From CAWEYO01 sp963813315 (GTDB taxonomy: Bacteria > Pseudomonadota > Alphaproteobacteria > Rhizobiales > Rhizobiaceae): DNA of 64,000 bases. Made by a program: the position numbers and the translations under genes. The stretch's first letter is position 1, and each line of letters opens with the position of its first letter. The notes below the pieces were generated by a model. The model was not told the DNA's origin and searched no databases. It saw nothing but the letters and a program-made list of their open reading frames with translations. The stretch spans positions 1-64,000 of the forward strand of contig CAWEYO010000018.1 of the NCBI GenBank assembly GCA_963813315.1, given 5' to 3'. This document shows positions 1 through 8,874 of this stretch, piece by piece.

Positions 1-61
1 CCAGTTTGCGACGCTCACCACCAAGCCGGCACTCGCCGCGAACGATTTCACGGTGATTTGA
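1..61 (+). CDS. C-terminal end of an RTX protein (partial, 5' end outside window)
   Basis: The last 19 codons read QFATLTTKPALAANDFTVI and then stop. The same ending occurs at 852 and, slightly changed, at 3026, so this is the first of three tandem RTX tails. In the other two copies this segment closes a serralysin-type C-terminal domain that acts as the secretion end of type I exported calcium-binding proteins. Nothing more can be said of the missing N-terminal part. Confidence 0.7.
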   Translation, partial: QFATLTTKPALAANDFTVI

Positions 62-124
62 GACGCTGTAAGCTGAGCCAACTGAGCTCCCGCCCTCCCA
101 GCGGAAGAGACAAGCTAAACCCCT

Positions 125-167
125 CCAGCGACCGCAGGAATGATAAATGCGGTCGCTGGACTGTTTC
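125..167 (+). terminator. Rho-independent terminator after first RTX gene
   Basis: A perfect 12-bp stem (CCAGCGACCGCA pairing with TGCGGTCGCTGG) around an 11-nt loop is followed by a short T-containing tract. A diverged copy lies after the next RTX gene near 918-963, in keeping with tandem duplication of the whole unit. Confidence 0.7.
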
Positions 168-320
168 AGCTATCTTAACTTAGAACATCATAATATGTCC
201 GGGATAATCCTGGCCGTATTCCAGCTCGCGTGCTGCTAAAAGCCCCTCTATTTGCATTTCCATACGACACAAGGGAATTTGGCGATCTCGGTAGGGCCTC
301 TTATCTATGGAGGTACTTGA

Positions 321-852
321 ATGCCGAATTGCCTCGCGGATGTAGAACCTGATGTTGACCGGAGCTGGCGCCATCAACGGGACCGGCAACAGCCTCGCCA
401 ACACGATCACCGGCAATACGGCTGCAAACACCCTTAGCGGCAGTCGCCGGCAACGACAAGCTTTACGGCGGGCAGCGGCAACGACAACCATCTGTACGGC
501 GGTGCCGGCAACGACCTGCTTTCTGGTGGTGCCGACCACGACGTCTTCGTGTTCAACGCGGCGCTCAATGCGGTCCACCGACCGCGATACGATCACCGAC
601 TTCAACCATGTCGACGACACGATATGGCTGGAGAACGCGGTGTTCACGAAACTCGGCGTCGCCGGGGCTCTGAATGCCGCCGCCTTCTGGACCGGCACTG
701 CTGCGCATGATGCCAACGACCGCATCATCTACAACAAGGCCACCGGCGCCCTCTACTACGATGCCGACGGCAACGGCGCCGGCGCCGCCGTCCAGTTTGC
801 GACGCTCACCACCAAGCCGGCACTCGCCGCAAACGATTTCGTGGTGATCTGA
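321..852 (+). pseudogene. Internally deleted RTX protein copy
   Basis: The first codons (MPNCLADVE) match the start of the GH114-RTX gene at 1120 (MTPLADVE), and the ribosome-binding region (GGAGGTACTTGA) just upstream is the same. After about ten codons the sequence jumps into the RTX region (LTGAGAINGTGNSLANTITG), so the whole hydrolase domain is missing. Frame is lost at the junction and twice more inside the repeats: AGNDKLYGG and AGNDLLSGG are visible only in a second frame. It returns for the terminal domain DTITDFNHVDDTIWLENAVF...AANDFVVI, ending at 852. The layout indicates a tandem duplication followed by internal deletion. Some frame changes could be sequence errors. Confidence 0.7.
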
Positions 853-917
853 GACACTGTAGGCGAGCCAACTCCCGCCACTCCCGGCGATGAAGAGAAC
901 AAACGAGAGAAGGCCAA

Positions 918-963
918 TCCAGGCGACCGCAGGAATAATTCCTGTGGTCGCTGGACTTTTTCA
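918..963 (+). terminator. Rho-independent terminator after second RTX copy
   Basis: An imperfect hairpin (CAGGCGACCGCAGGAA with TTCCTGTGGTCGCTGG) precedes CTTTTT. It is the diverged counterpart of the terminator at 125-167. Confidence 0.7.
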
Positions 964-1119
964 ATTATCTTAACTTAAGAACATCACAATATGTCCGGGA
1001 TAATCGTGGCCGTATTCCAGCTCGCGTGCTGCTAAAGCCCCTTGCTTCGCATTGCCGCATAATACGCACAAGGGAGTTTGGCGATCTCGGTAGGGCCTCA
1101 TTTCAATGGAGGTACTTGA

Positions 1120-3026
1120 ATGACGCCCCTCGCCGATGTGGAGACTTGGCTTTATCACCTTGGCGACGTCAACACGGATGAAGCCAAAAGGATTGGTGCA
1201 TCGAACGCCGATCTCGTTGTCATAGACTATGCGATCGACGGGACGCAGATTCACACGCCCGCAGAGCTCAGTCTTATGCGCGGGCCCGATTCGAAGCTGA
1301 TCGTCAGCTATCTCAGCATCGGAGAAGCTGAAGATTACCGGTCGTACTGGCAGCCCGGTTGGGATGACAATCCGCCCGCGTTCCTTTCTGCCTCCAATCC
1401 GGAGTGGCCCGATAACTACAAGGTTAAATATTGGGAACCTGCATGGCAGCAAATCATTTTCAAGTACGTAGATGACATCGTCAAAGCCGGCTTCAACGGC
1501 GTGTATCTGGATATCATCGATGCCTACCAGTACTGGGAGGACATCGACCCGGTGCCGGGGTTAGATTACGCCCAGGAGATGGCCAACTTTGTCGGGGCAA
1601 TTCGCGCCCGCGCTCAGCAGGACCTTGCAGCGCTCGGAGACCACCGCCCATTCGTCGTCATAGGCCAGAATGGCGAAGAGCTGATTGCGAATCGCAACCT
1701 ACAGGGCGGCGGTGGACGGCCTTGCTAAGGAAGACCTGAATTTCTACTACAGGAACGGCAACGAAAACAGCTTCGGCCAGGTACCGAACGGCTGGTTCGA
1801 AGGCTCCAAGCCCTATCTCGAACTTGCCGAGCAAAATGGAATTGAGGTTTTTGTTGTTGAGTACATGACGCCGGCTCGGGTGACGGAGTACTCGACACAA
1901 TTGAAGGCTGAGATTCAGTATCTCAATTCACATGGCATCCCGATATACATCTCCCAGGATCGGGATCTGACAACGATCTTCGCGCAGCCGACAGGAGTAG
2001 GGTTGCCGATCCTGACGCTGAACGGTTCGGCCGCCTCGACGGAATCGGCAACAGCCTTGCTAACACGATCATCGGCAATGCAGCTGCAAACACGCTGTAT
2101 GGACGGCAACGACACGCTGAGCGGCGGCGCCAGTGCCGGCGGCCGACACCTCGTGACAATTCAATGACGTGGTCAACGAGACCGGCGGCAGCGGCATCGA
2201 CACCGTGGTCGTCGATCGGCTTCAGCCTGGCAAACACGAAGCAGGTGCTGGGGGCGGTCGAGAACTTGACGCTGACCGGTGCTGCCGCCATCAACGGAAC
2301 CGGCAACAGCCTTGCCAACACAATCACCGGCAATACAGCTGCAAACACGCTGTATGGCGCGGCCGGCAATGACAAGCTGAACGGTGGCGCAGGTGCCGAC
2401 GCGATGTTTGGCGGCACCGGCAACGACACCTACTTCGTCGATAACGTCAAAGACGTGGTCAACGAAACCGGCGGCAACGGCATCGACACCGTGCAGTCGT
2501 CGATCGGCTTCAGCCTGGCAAACACGAAGCAGGTGCTGGGGGCGGTCGAGAACTTCACGCTGACCGGTGCTGGCGCCATCAACGGAACCGGCAACAGCCT
2601 CGCCAACACGATCACCGGCAATGCGGCTGCAAACACGCTCGGCGGCAGTGCCGGCAACGACAGGCTGTTCGGGGTCGGCCGGCAACGACAAGCTGTACGG
2701 CGGCGCCGGCAAGCGACGTCTTCGTGTTCAACGCGGCGCTCAATGCGTCCACCAACCGCGATACGATCACCGACTTCAACCATGTCGACGACACGATATG
2801 GCTGGAGAACGCGGTGTTCACGAAACTCGGCGTCGCCGGGGCTCTGAATGCCGCCGCCTTCTGGACCGGCACTGCTGCACATGATGCCAACGACCGCATC
2901 ATCTACAACAAGGCCACCGGCGCCATCTACTACGATGCCGACGGCAACGGCGTCGGCGCTGCCGTCCAATTTGCGACGCTCACCACCAAGCCGGCACTCG
3001 CCGCGGACGATTTCGGCGTCGTCTAA
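1120..3026 (+). CDS. GH114-like glycosidase / RTX fusion protein (frameshifted as given)
   Basis: The N-terminal ~330 residues carry the marks of the GH114 (TM1410, endo-alpha-1,4-polygalactosaminidase-like) family: LVVIDYAIDG, IVSYLSIGEAEDY, GFNGVYLDIIDAY and VVIGQNGEEL. The domain continues in another frame after an extra base near 1691 (NATYRAAVDG...LNFYYRNGNENSFG...PIYISQDRDL). From about 2040 come RTX units (NSLANTIIGNAAANTLYG, AGNDKLNGGAGADAMFGGTG, and two copies of IGFSLANTKQVLGAVEN), with further frame changes near 2100, 2165 and 2675. The serralysin-like end DTITDFNHVDDTIW closes it at 3026. There is no N-terminal signal peptide, as expected for type I secretion. It probably acts outside the cell on a polysaccharide, perhaps a galactosamine-containing one; the substrate is inference. 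A GGAGG motif lies 7-8 bases before the ATG. Confidence 0.7.
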
Positions 3027-3048
3027 ATAGCGCAGTTGGGAGACGGAG

Positions 3049-3243
3049 ACCTAAGTGCGCGTGACCTGATCCCGGGACAATCACCCAGGTTAACAAGGGT
3101 ACAACCACGGCTCATATCAGCATTGATATTGGAAACGGGGTTGTCGTTACCGCTTCGATCACAAATGAAGCAGTTGAAAATCTGAAGGCGGGCGACAAGG
3201 CCCATGCGTCAAGGCGTCGGATGTGACGGTAGCGGTAGGCTGA
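3049..3243 (+). pseudogene. Mop-domain molybdate-binding protein remnant
   Basis: The stretch NKGTTTAHISIDIGNGVVV, then TASITNEAVENLKAGDKAHA, then in another frame KASDVTVAVG, is the complete core of a single Mop/TOBE domain protein of about 68 residues, a cytoplasmic molybdate-binding protein. The start codon is not recognisable: SARDLIPG is in yet another frame, and a base seems missing near 3082. A residue or more is lost near 3210. It lies directly before another broken gene at 3253 and after the RTX array, so this looks like decayed material at an island edge. Confidence 0.6.
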
Positions 3244-3252
3244 GCGTGCGCT

Positions 3253-3561
3253 GTGGTGCGCGAGAACGAGATCCGAAGGGGCGAGCTCGCAGTTCCGTTT
3301 GCCGAGCTATGCGATGCTGGTCTCGTATCTGTCAGGCACATTGACACACCTTGGACCTCTCGCCCCAGGATGCCGCGCCAGGGCCGGCAAGACGACCCCA
3401 TTTACACTATCAAAGTATTCGAACCTTGGTTGAAGCGCTCTATGGAATCGAGCGCTTCGACAGGATCGAGGTTCTTTACTGGCTTCATCCTCGCGACCTC
3501 GTTCTGCAGTGCGCAGCGAATGACGGCAACGCGCGAGGCATCTTTTCGCTACGCTGTGTAA
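3253..3561 (+). pseudogene. TrmO-like (TsaA/VirR family) remnant
   Basis: A GTG-GTG start gives VRENEIRRGELAVPFAELCDAGL and then IDTPWTSR, the usual opening of TrmO/TsaA proteins, which methylate t6A37 of tRNA. After a frame change near 3425 it continues as YGIERFDRIEVLYWLHPRDL...GNARGIFSLR, the family's central motif. Similarity stops at 3561, so the C-terminal half is missing and the glmS 3' end follows at once. The combination of frame shift and truncation makes it a non-functional relic. Confidence 0.6.
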
Positions 3562-3587
3562 TGCGGGCAGTCGCGAACCAGTTGCCG

Positions 3588-5414
3588 TCACTCCACGGTG
3601 ACAGACTTGGCAAGATTGCGCGGCTGATCGACGTCCTTTCCCAACTTCGCCGCGACGTGGTAGGCCAGCAATTGCAGGGGAACAGCGTAAAGTATCGGGG
3701 TTAGGGCGGGATCGATCGTGGGCATTGTCAAAGTGGCCATGGGCGACACGTTTGAGGCAGCAATGCCTTGGTCGTCGCCGATGATCACGATCCTGCCTCC
3801 GCGCGCGGCGACTTCCTGCATGTTTGAGACCGTCTTTTCCAGGACCTGGTCGGTCGGGGCCATAACCACGACCGGGACGTTCTCATCGACCAGCGCAATC
3901 GGCCCGTGCTTCAGTTCCCCTGCAGCAAATCCTTCCGCGTGGATGTACGAGATCTCCTTGAGTTTGAGCGCTCCCTCCAGTGCAAGGGGAAACGACGTTC
4001 CACGACCCAGGAAAAGGACGTTACTGGCAGTGCTGACCTCCCTTGCAATTCGTTTGATCTTCGGTTCCAGGAGCAGCACTTCCCTGATCAAGCCTGGGAG
4101 ATTGGCCAATTGCCCCAAGATCTCGGCAAGTCTGGCTTCATCTATCGTTCCCCGCGCTTGACCCGCATGGAGCGCCAAGGCCAGAAGCGCCGTCAGCTGA
4201 CAGGTGAACGCCTTGGTCGAAGCGACACCAATCTCCGGTCCTGCAAAAATGGGGACCACCAGGTCGCTTTCGCGCGCCATTGTCGAAGTTGTGACGTTGA
4301 GAACTGCGGCCACATGCTGATTTTGGGCTTTGGCAGACCGCAAGCAGGCAAGTGTGTCGGCCGTCTCCCCCGATTGCGAGACCAAGATGACCAACCCTGT
4401 TTTCGGCATTGGGGCGTCGCGATATCGAAGCTCCGATGCGACGTCGATCTCAACCGGCAGGCGCGCAAACTTCTCGAACCAGTATTTGGCCACCATTCCT
4501 GCGTAAAAGGCGGTGCCGCATGCTGATATCGTGACACGGTCGAGGTCACGCCAATCGAACGGCAATTTTTGAAGCCCTTTGAAGCGTCCAGTGCCGAGAT
4601 CCACATAAGCTGACAGTGTCTTGCCGACAACGTCCGGCTGCTCGTGGATCTCCTTCACCATGAAATGCGGGTAGTCGCCGCGTTCTACCGTCATCGTACC
4701 TGCGGCGATTTTGTGGGGGCGTCGATGGACTGATCGACCCCGCACGTCAAATACATGGATCGAGCTGCTCCTGACGACCGCTACATCGCCTTCTTCAAGG
4801 TAGGTAATCTGGTCGGTAAGCGGAGCAAGCGCGATCGCATCCGACCCGAAGAACATTGCGCTGCGGCCATGTCCTACAGCAAGCGGAGATCCTTTCCGAA
4901 CTCCAATGAGAAGATCATCCTCTCCCTCGAAAAGAAATACCAACGCAAATGCACCGCGAAGCGCCGGAAGCACCCCAAATACAGCTTCTTGGGGAGACAG
5001 CCCGCTTTTCATTTCCCGAGCAACGAGATGTGCAACCACTTCGGTGTCCGTTTCAGATTCGAAGCGCGCACCTTTCGCTTGCAGTTCGCGCCTCAGTTCA
5101 CCGAAATTCTCAATGATCCCATTGTGTACGACAGCGACGACCCCACATGCGTGCGGGTGGGCGTTGGCTTCAGTTGGCCTCCCATGCGTAGCCCAACGGG
5201 TATGACCTATTCCAATGTGCCCGCCGAGCGGCGTGTTGCGCAGCCCGTCCTCAAGACGAGCGAGTTTTCCCTCGGCCCGGCATCTGACCAGACGCCCCTT
5301 CTCCAGAGTTGCAATGCCAGCGGAATCATAGCCTCTGTATTCGAGGTGCCTGAGCGCAGTTACGATCTGGTCGGCGACCGGCTCTCGAGAGACCACTCCA
5401 ACAATTCCACACAT
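3588..5414 (-). CDS. glmS: Glutamine-fructose-6-phosphate aminotransferase (isomerizing)
   Basis: The 608-residue, full-length enzyme makes glucosamine-6-phosphate from fructose-6-phosphate and glutamine, the entry to UDP-GlcNAc for peptidoglycan and lipid A. MCGIVGVV exposes the N-terminal nucleophile Cys2 of the glutaminase domain, and HTRWATHG, HNGIIENF and SETDTEV follow. Two SIS sugar-isomerase domains follow (ISACGTAFYAG, VSQSGETADT, FLGRGTSFPLALEGALKLKE), and the end NLAKSVTVE is canonical. In rhizobia a second copy (nodM) may serve Nod-factor synthesis. I see no nod box upstream, and a FixK/Crp-like gene lies 74 bp upstream on the same strand, so housekeeping and accessory roles cannot be told apart here. 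Confidence 0.95.
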   Translation of the reverse strand: MCGIVGVVSREPVADQIVTALRHLEYRGYDSAGIATLEKGRLVRCRAEGKLARLEDGLRNTPLGGHIGIGHTRWATHGRPTEANAHPHACGVVAVVHNGIIENFGELRRELQAKGARFESETDTEVVAHLVAREMKSGLSPQEAVFGVLPALRGAFALVFLFEGEDDLLIGVRKGSPLAVGHGRSAMFFGSDAIALAPLTDQITYLEEGDVAVVRSSSIHVFDVRGRSVHRRPHKIAAGTMTVERGDYPHFMVKEIHEQPDVVGKTLSAYVDLGTGRFKGLQKLPFDWRDLDRVTISACGTAFYAGMVAKYWFEKFARLPVEIDVASELRYRDAPMPKTGLVILVSQSGETADTLACLRSAKAQNQHVAAVLNVTTSTMARESDLVVPIFAGPEIGVASTKAFTCQLTALLALALHAGQARGTIDEARLAEILGQLANLPGLIREVLLLEPKIKRIAREVSTASNVLFLGRGTSFPLALEGALKLKEISYIHAEGFAAGELKHGPIALVDENVPVVVMAPTDQVLEKTVSNMQEVAARGGRIVIIGDDQGIAASNVSPMATLTMPTIDPALTPILYAVPLQLLAYHVAAKLGKDVDQPRNLAKSVTVE

Positions 5415-5449
5415 GTGCTACCCCTACTACCACTTGAACGGCGACGATC

Positions 5450-5560
5450 CTCCTGGCTTCGCTGGAAGGCGAAGGACTTGGCGCAAATTCACCCGGCCTT
5501 TCGCGTTTCCATGCGGCGGCCGCCGACTTTGTCGGCTCGCTCGGCGCCTCCAGCTCGGAT
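5450..5560. repeat. Copy of the internal part of the repeat found upstream of pyc
   Basis: This stretch matches 28505-28595: both read KDLAQI(H/N)PA(F/L)RVS and then PTLSARSA in one plus-strand frame. It sits between glmS and the Crp-like gene and supplies that gene's last ~20 codons. The terminal inverted repeats present at 28404 and 28676 are not visible here, so this is a core fragment. Confidence 0.6.
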
Positions 5561-6274
5561 ACGCAGCGCGTTGATGTCTCGTATGAGCAGATCGTGCGGC
5601 GCCTTGGCGCCCACGATGCCTTGCTTGATCAGGCGGGTGATTCCTCGGCAGACCGTTTCCACGGTCAGCCCGAGATAGTCCGCTATATCGGAGCGCGACA
5701 TGTCGAGCTTGACAGTGGAGCCGTTCGTAAAGTTCCGATTCAACCGCGAGCCAATGTTGTTGACGAAATAGGCGATCGCTTCGTCTGCGCTCTTGTGAAT
5801 TAGCTTCAACAGTTCCGACTGAAGCCGCCACGGCTCATCCAGGAGATGGTCTGCTATCCTCTCCCTCAAGGAGCCGGCGGGGAACCTGCTGGGCGCAGTC
5901 CGCGGCAGCCGGCGAAAACTGCAATTGGAAACCGCCTCCGCAGAGAACACGTACCGATTGTTGTGCGACAGGCTGAACAGCTCGCCGGCAACGGCGAACC
6001 CTGCGATCATCCTTTGACCCTCAGCGCTGACACTCGAGAACCGGACGGTTCCAGAGATGAGCTGGAAGACATCTGCGCCGATGTCGCCCTCGCAAAAGAG
6101 CATCTGTCCAGGTCGCACCAGTTGCGAGGGTGCGACGAACGAACCGCTTTCGTTCGAACTCCAGGCAATACGAACTACACTTGCCGCCTGCCTCTCGGAG
6201 GCGCCAGCCACACTTTCTAGCATCAACTTCAACCCGCCCAATGTGTGGCAAGGAACCAAAGGCTCAATCGCCAC
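5489..6274 (-). CDS. FixK/Fnr-like Crp-family transcription regulator
   Basis: The 261-residue protein has a cyclic-nucleotide-type beta-roll (PGQMLFCEGDIGADVFQLISG, about residues 54-74) and a C-terminal winged helix (MSRSDIADYLGLTVETVCRG, about 192-211) typical of the FixK/Fnr branch. The N-terminal four-cysteine cluster of oxygen-sensing Fnr is absent, so it resembles FixK more than FnrN. The stretch SNCSFRRLPRTAPSRFPAGS, between roll and dimer helix, is unlike the family and may reflect a local frame disturbance. The last ~20 residues (AERADKVGGRRMETRKAG) come from a dispersed repeat. Its targets are unknown. It reads toward glmS, which starts 74 bp downstream. Confidence 0.75.
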   Translation of the reverse strand: MAIEPLVPCHTLGGLKLMLESVAGASERQAASVVRIAWSSNESGSFVAPSQLVRPGQMLFCEGDIGADVFQLISGTVRFSSVSAEGQRMIAGFAVAGELFSLSHNNRYVFSAEAVSNCSFRRLPRTAPSRFPAGSLRERIADHLLDEPWRLQSELLKLIHKSADEAIAYFVNNIGSRLNRNFTNGSTVKLDMSRSDIADYLGLTVETVCRGITRLIKQGIVGAKAPHDLLIRDINALRIRAGGAERADKVGGRRMETRKAG

Positions 6275-6486
6275 AACCCCAATCTACTTCGTAGCTAACT
6301 TTTTTGGTTGCATGCGCGAAAGAAAAACTGGTTCGCGATGGTTTTCTTGTTAGCTTGGGGCCTCTCATACAGATGCCGGGGTGAGGCGTCGTTATCTTCG
6401 CGTCCGAAAACTTGCCTCACAATACATATCTTTTGGTTACCCGACGTGAGGAAATGGCCGGTTCGCGTGCAGTGGATACGCTACCA

Positions 6487-6746
6487 ACCCCGCATTCTTG
6501 GTTGGTCTTTATCGACGAGACATGGGTGAAGACCAATATGGCACCGCAGCGCGGTTGGGGACCGCGCGGCAGACGGCTGCTTGCTCACACACATCCTATG
6601 GGCACTGGAAGACGATGACCTTCATCGCGGCGCTGCGGCATGATCGCGTTGATGCGCCGTGGGTGCTCAACGGACCTATCAATGGCGAGGCCTTCGCCTC
6701 TATATCGAAACCCAACTCATCAAAACCTTGCGCCAAGTTGATGTAG
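6487..6746 (+). pseudogene. IS630-family transposase fragment
   Basis: LVFIDETWVKTNMAPQRGWG, then in another frame HWKTMTFIAALRHDRVDAPWV and LNGPINGEAF, match the central DDE region of IS630-type transposases; the first catalytic Asp is the D of FIDETW. The N-terminal helix-turn-helix and the C-terminal third are missing and frame is lost near 6600. No inverted ends or TA target duplication could be found. It is a dead relic marking the left part of the accessory patchwork. Confidence 0.75.
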
Positions 6747-7133
6747 AGCAGACCCGAGGACGGCCCGATCAGGTTCCTGCCGCCTTGACAATGCTCGTAA
6801 CCGGAATGTTGACACTATCGACGACCGCTGAGCGATGACTGCCGTAATACATAGCAAAGCTTTTGACCGTGCCGCCGGTGGGGGTGCCGTAGGAGTTCGT
6901 ACTTGAACCCGCTGCCGCGAAATTCATCCATGCATCCGTGTGACGCCTTCCGTTCTCTTTTCGTTCACGCGGCTTTACAATATGATCGGCATGATCGATT
7001 CGCTGGGGCGGATGGACTGATCCATAAGGAATGGGCGGGAATGACACACGCTGGCCGTCTCGGCGAGCGTGACGGCTCTTGGCGCAGAACGGGGTCTTTT
7101 GGAACGCCGAGGATGAAGAGGCATACAGGATCG
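6747..7133. other. Intergenic region without recognised gene
   Basis: I recognise nothing functional here. A minus-strand reading frame (about 6769-7047, containing NSYGTPTGGTVKSFAMYYGS) has no family resemblance known to me. The region lies between a transposase relic and a DUF5681 gene and is probably mobile-element debris. Confidence 0.4.
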
Positions 7134-7569
7134 ATGAGCGAGTGAGAGCAACAAGACGACACAGTGGAAACCGGGGCAGTCCGGAAACCCGAACGGGCGT
7201 CCGGCAGGGTCGCGATCAAAGGTATTGCTGGCCCTCGACGCGCTCGGCGAGAGCGAGGCCAATGATATTGTCAGGGCGATGATCGAAAAGGCCAAGGAGG
7301 GCGACGCGACCGCCGCACGTCAGATCCTTGATCGCGTATGGCCGGCCCGAAAGGGAGCGCGCCTGCGGTTCGATCTGCCGGAGGTAAGCAAGGCCGAAGA
7401 CCTTCCCAAGGCAATTGCAGCGATCAACCGGCAGGTCGCGGATGGAGAGATTTCGCCCGATGAGGGCGCGTTGATTGTTGGGCTGTTGGAAACGCAGCGA
7501 AAGGCCATAGAAACCAGTGAACTTGCCGCCCGTGTGACGGCCCTGGAGGACAGGCTCGGCCAAAAGTAA
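7134..7569 (+). CDS. DUF5681 family protein (one frameshift near the start)
   Basis: The protein opens MSE and, after an extra base near 7143, continues ESNKTTQWKPGQSGNPNGRP, the signature of DUF5681 proteins, which are common in rhizobial phage-like islands. The remaining ~115 residues are helical (VLLALDALGESEANDIVRAM, ARQILDRVWPARKGARLRF) and end in a short coiled coil (LAARVTALEDRLGQK). The function is unknown. The family is usually found near terminase or island genes and is small and basic at its N-terminus. A second, opposed DUF5681 gene lies at 8054-8451. Confidence 0.6.
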
Positions 7570-7730
7570 TGTCACCCATCTGGCGCCACGAAGGAGCGGC
7601 CCATTGCGCCCTTCGATCCCAATTTCTGAAGGTGGCTGTTCATAGTTAGTCTATCCGACCGCCTCTTAAGGCTTGAAGATAGAATGAGAAGATCGCGGAT
7701 GGAGAAGGCGGGAGAACCCGACTTCCAGAA

Positions 7731-8057
7731 TTACCACCCCGCCGGGAAGGTTGAACCGTAAAGTTCCCTGTTTTCCGGGAGTTGCATCAAGCCTCGGCAG
7801 ATAATGTCTGTCAGAACCCACTGGTCGGCCTTTGAATACTCGCTGAAGCGCTTCCCCTTGATCCGCTCGTAAAGTGCGCGACCAGCCGGATCAGGATCGT
7901 CGGCAAGACCGTCAAAAAACCCGGCCGGCAAATAGGCGTCCATGAGTTCGAAGATTTCAGCCTCCAGTTCCTCGTCCGTCAGTGACTTGATATGGGCGGC
8001 CTCCGACGCCTTGCCTTCCAGTCGTTTGACGCGCGCGGCGAGCCGACCGGCCATCAC
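7731..8057 (-). CDS. Small hypothetical island protein
   Basis: The 108-residue protein starts with a coiled-coil stretch (MAGRLAARVKRLEGKAS) and continues acidic (LTDEELEAEIFELMDAYLPA). Its ATG overlaps the TGA of the upstream DUF5681 gene (ATGA), which indicates translational coupling. The C-terminus contains a WVLTDIICRG helix. I do not recognise a function. Its tight coupling to DUF5681 suggests the two are a unit in such islands. Confidence 0.55.
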   Translation of the reverse strand: MMAGRLAARVKRLEGKASEAAHIKSLTDEELEAEIFELMDAYLPAGFFDGLADDPDPAGRALYERIKGKRFSEYSKADQWVLTDIICRGLMQLPENRELYGSTFPAGW

Positions 8058-8451
8058 CGGGCCTCCTCAAGCCACCCGACCCGCCGGGCAAGGTCGGACA
8101 TCTCCGGCGCTCTGCCGTAGCTTTCGTCCGGCTTGCCGCGCTCTGCCGCTTCGGAAGAGATCAGCTTGCCGGCCTCGACGATGGCAGCACCCACAGAGCC
8201 ACCAGCGCTGCCGCTCTGGAGATCGCGAATCTGAGCGCCCGCTCGCGAGGCGGCGGGACTTCGCTGCAAAGCCGCAAGGCCATCATATCGCGGCCTTCGC
8301 CATGGTGATTGCCCTGCGGGCGAGGCCCTCCGCGGCCGCCATCGATATCGAGCAGTGCCTCGACCGATTTCTGGGCTGCGACCCTTGGCCGGCCCGGATT
8401 GCCGGGTTGAAACGGTCGGCGGCGTTTTTTCGATGGGTTATTTCGCTGCAT
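8054..8451 (-). pseudogene. DUF5681 family gene, multiply frameshifted
   Basis: From ATG at 8451 the reading MQRNNPSKKRRRPFQPGNPG begins a second DUF5681 protein. It continues in other frames as EGLARRAITMAKA, then MMALRLCSE, PPRERALRFAI and finally SVGAAIVEAGKLISSEAAER to LARRVGWLEEAR. At least three frame changes are needed, and one seems to need a lost base, so decay is possible. The end overlaps the start of the 108-residue gene downstream. Confidence 0.55.
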
Positions 8452-8874
8452 TCCCACTCTCCACGGATGCAATATAGAGCGGATTCGGAACATACCAAGA
8501 ATAAACGCCGGCAGGACCCGCTGCTGATGCCGTCCAGAGGACAAATGATCTCAGGCTCTTCCTCGAACGATCGCGACCTTCAACGCTGCTCGCGCGGCGG
8601 CCCGCCTCCCGTTAACCCCAAGGGACCGCGGCCTGAAACTGGCCACTGCCAAAGGCTCGTCTCGGCGGCCGCCATCATTGGCCCGGGAGGAGTCCAATAA
8701 GTCGTCATCCCTGCCTTTTCCTGCCCCATCCCTCATGCCAGTCTACGAAAGCGGGCAGCACGCTGACCCGCATCACAGATATTCAGGTTCATTTCGCAAC
8801 CCGATCTGGTACCGGCCTTTTAAACAGGTAGAGATGCCGTAGCCAAGCGTTGCAACAAGCTCAACAGGAAGCAG
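8452..8874. other. Intergenic region upstream of XRE regulator
   Basis: No gene, hairpin with T-run or repeat was recognised. Short arginine-rich frames on the minus strand look like shadows of GC-rich DNA. Confidence 0.4.

Noticed and set aside
3588..5414. glmS as the symbiotic nodM copy
   Set aside because: No nod box is visible upstream and no nod genes adjoin; the protein itself cannot distinguish nodM from glmS.
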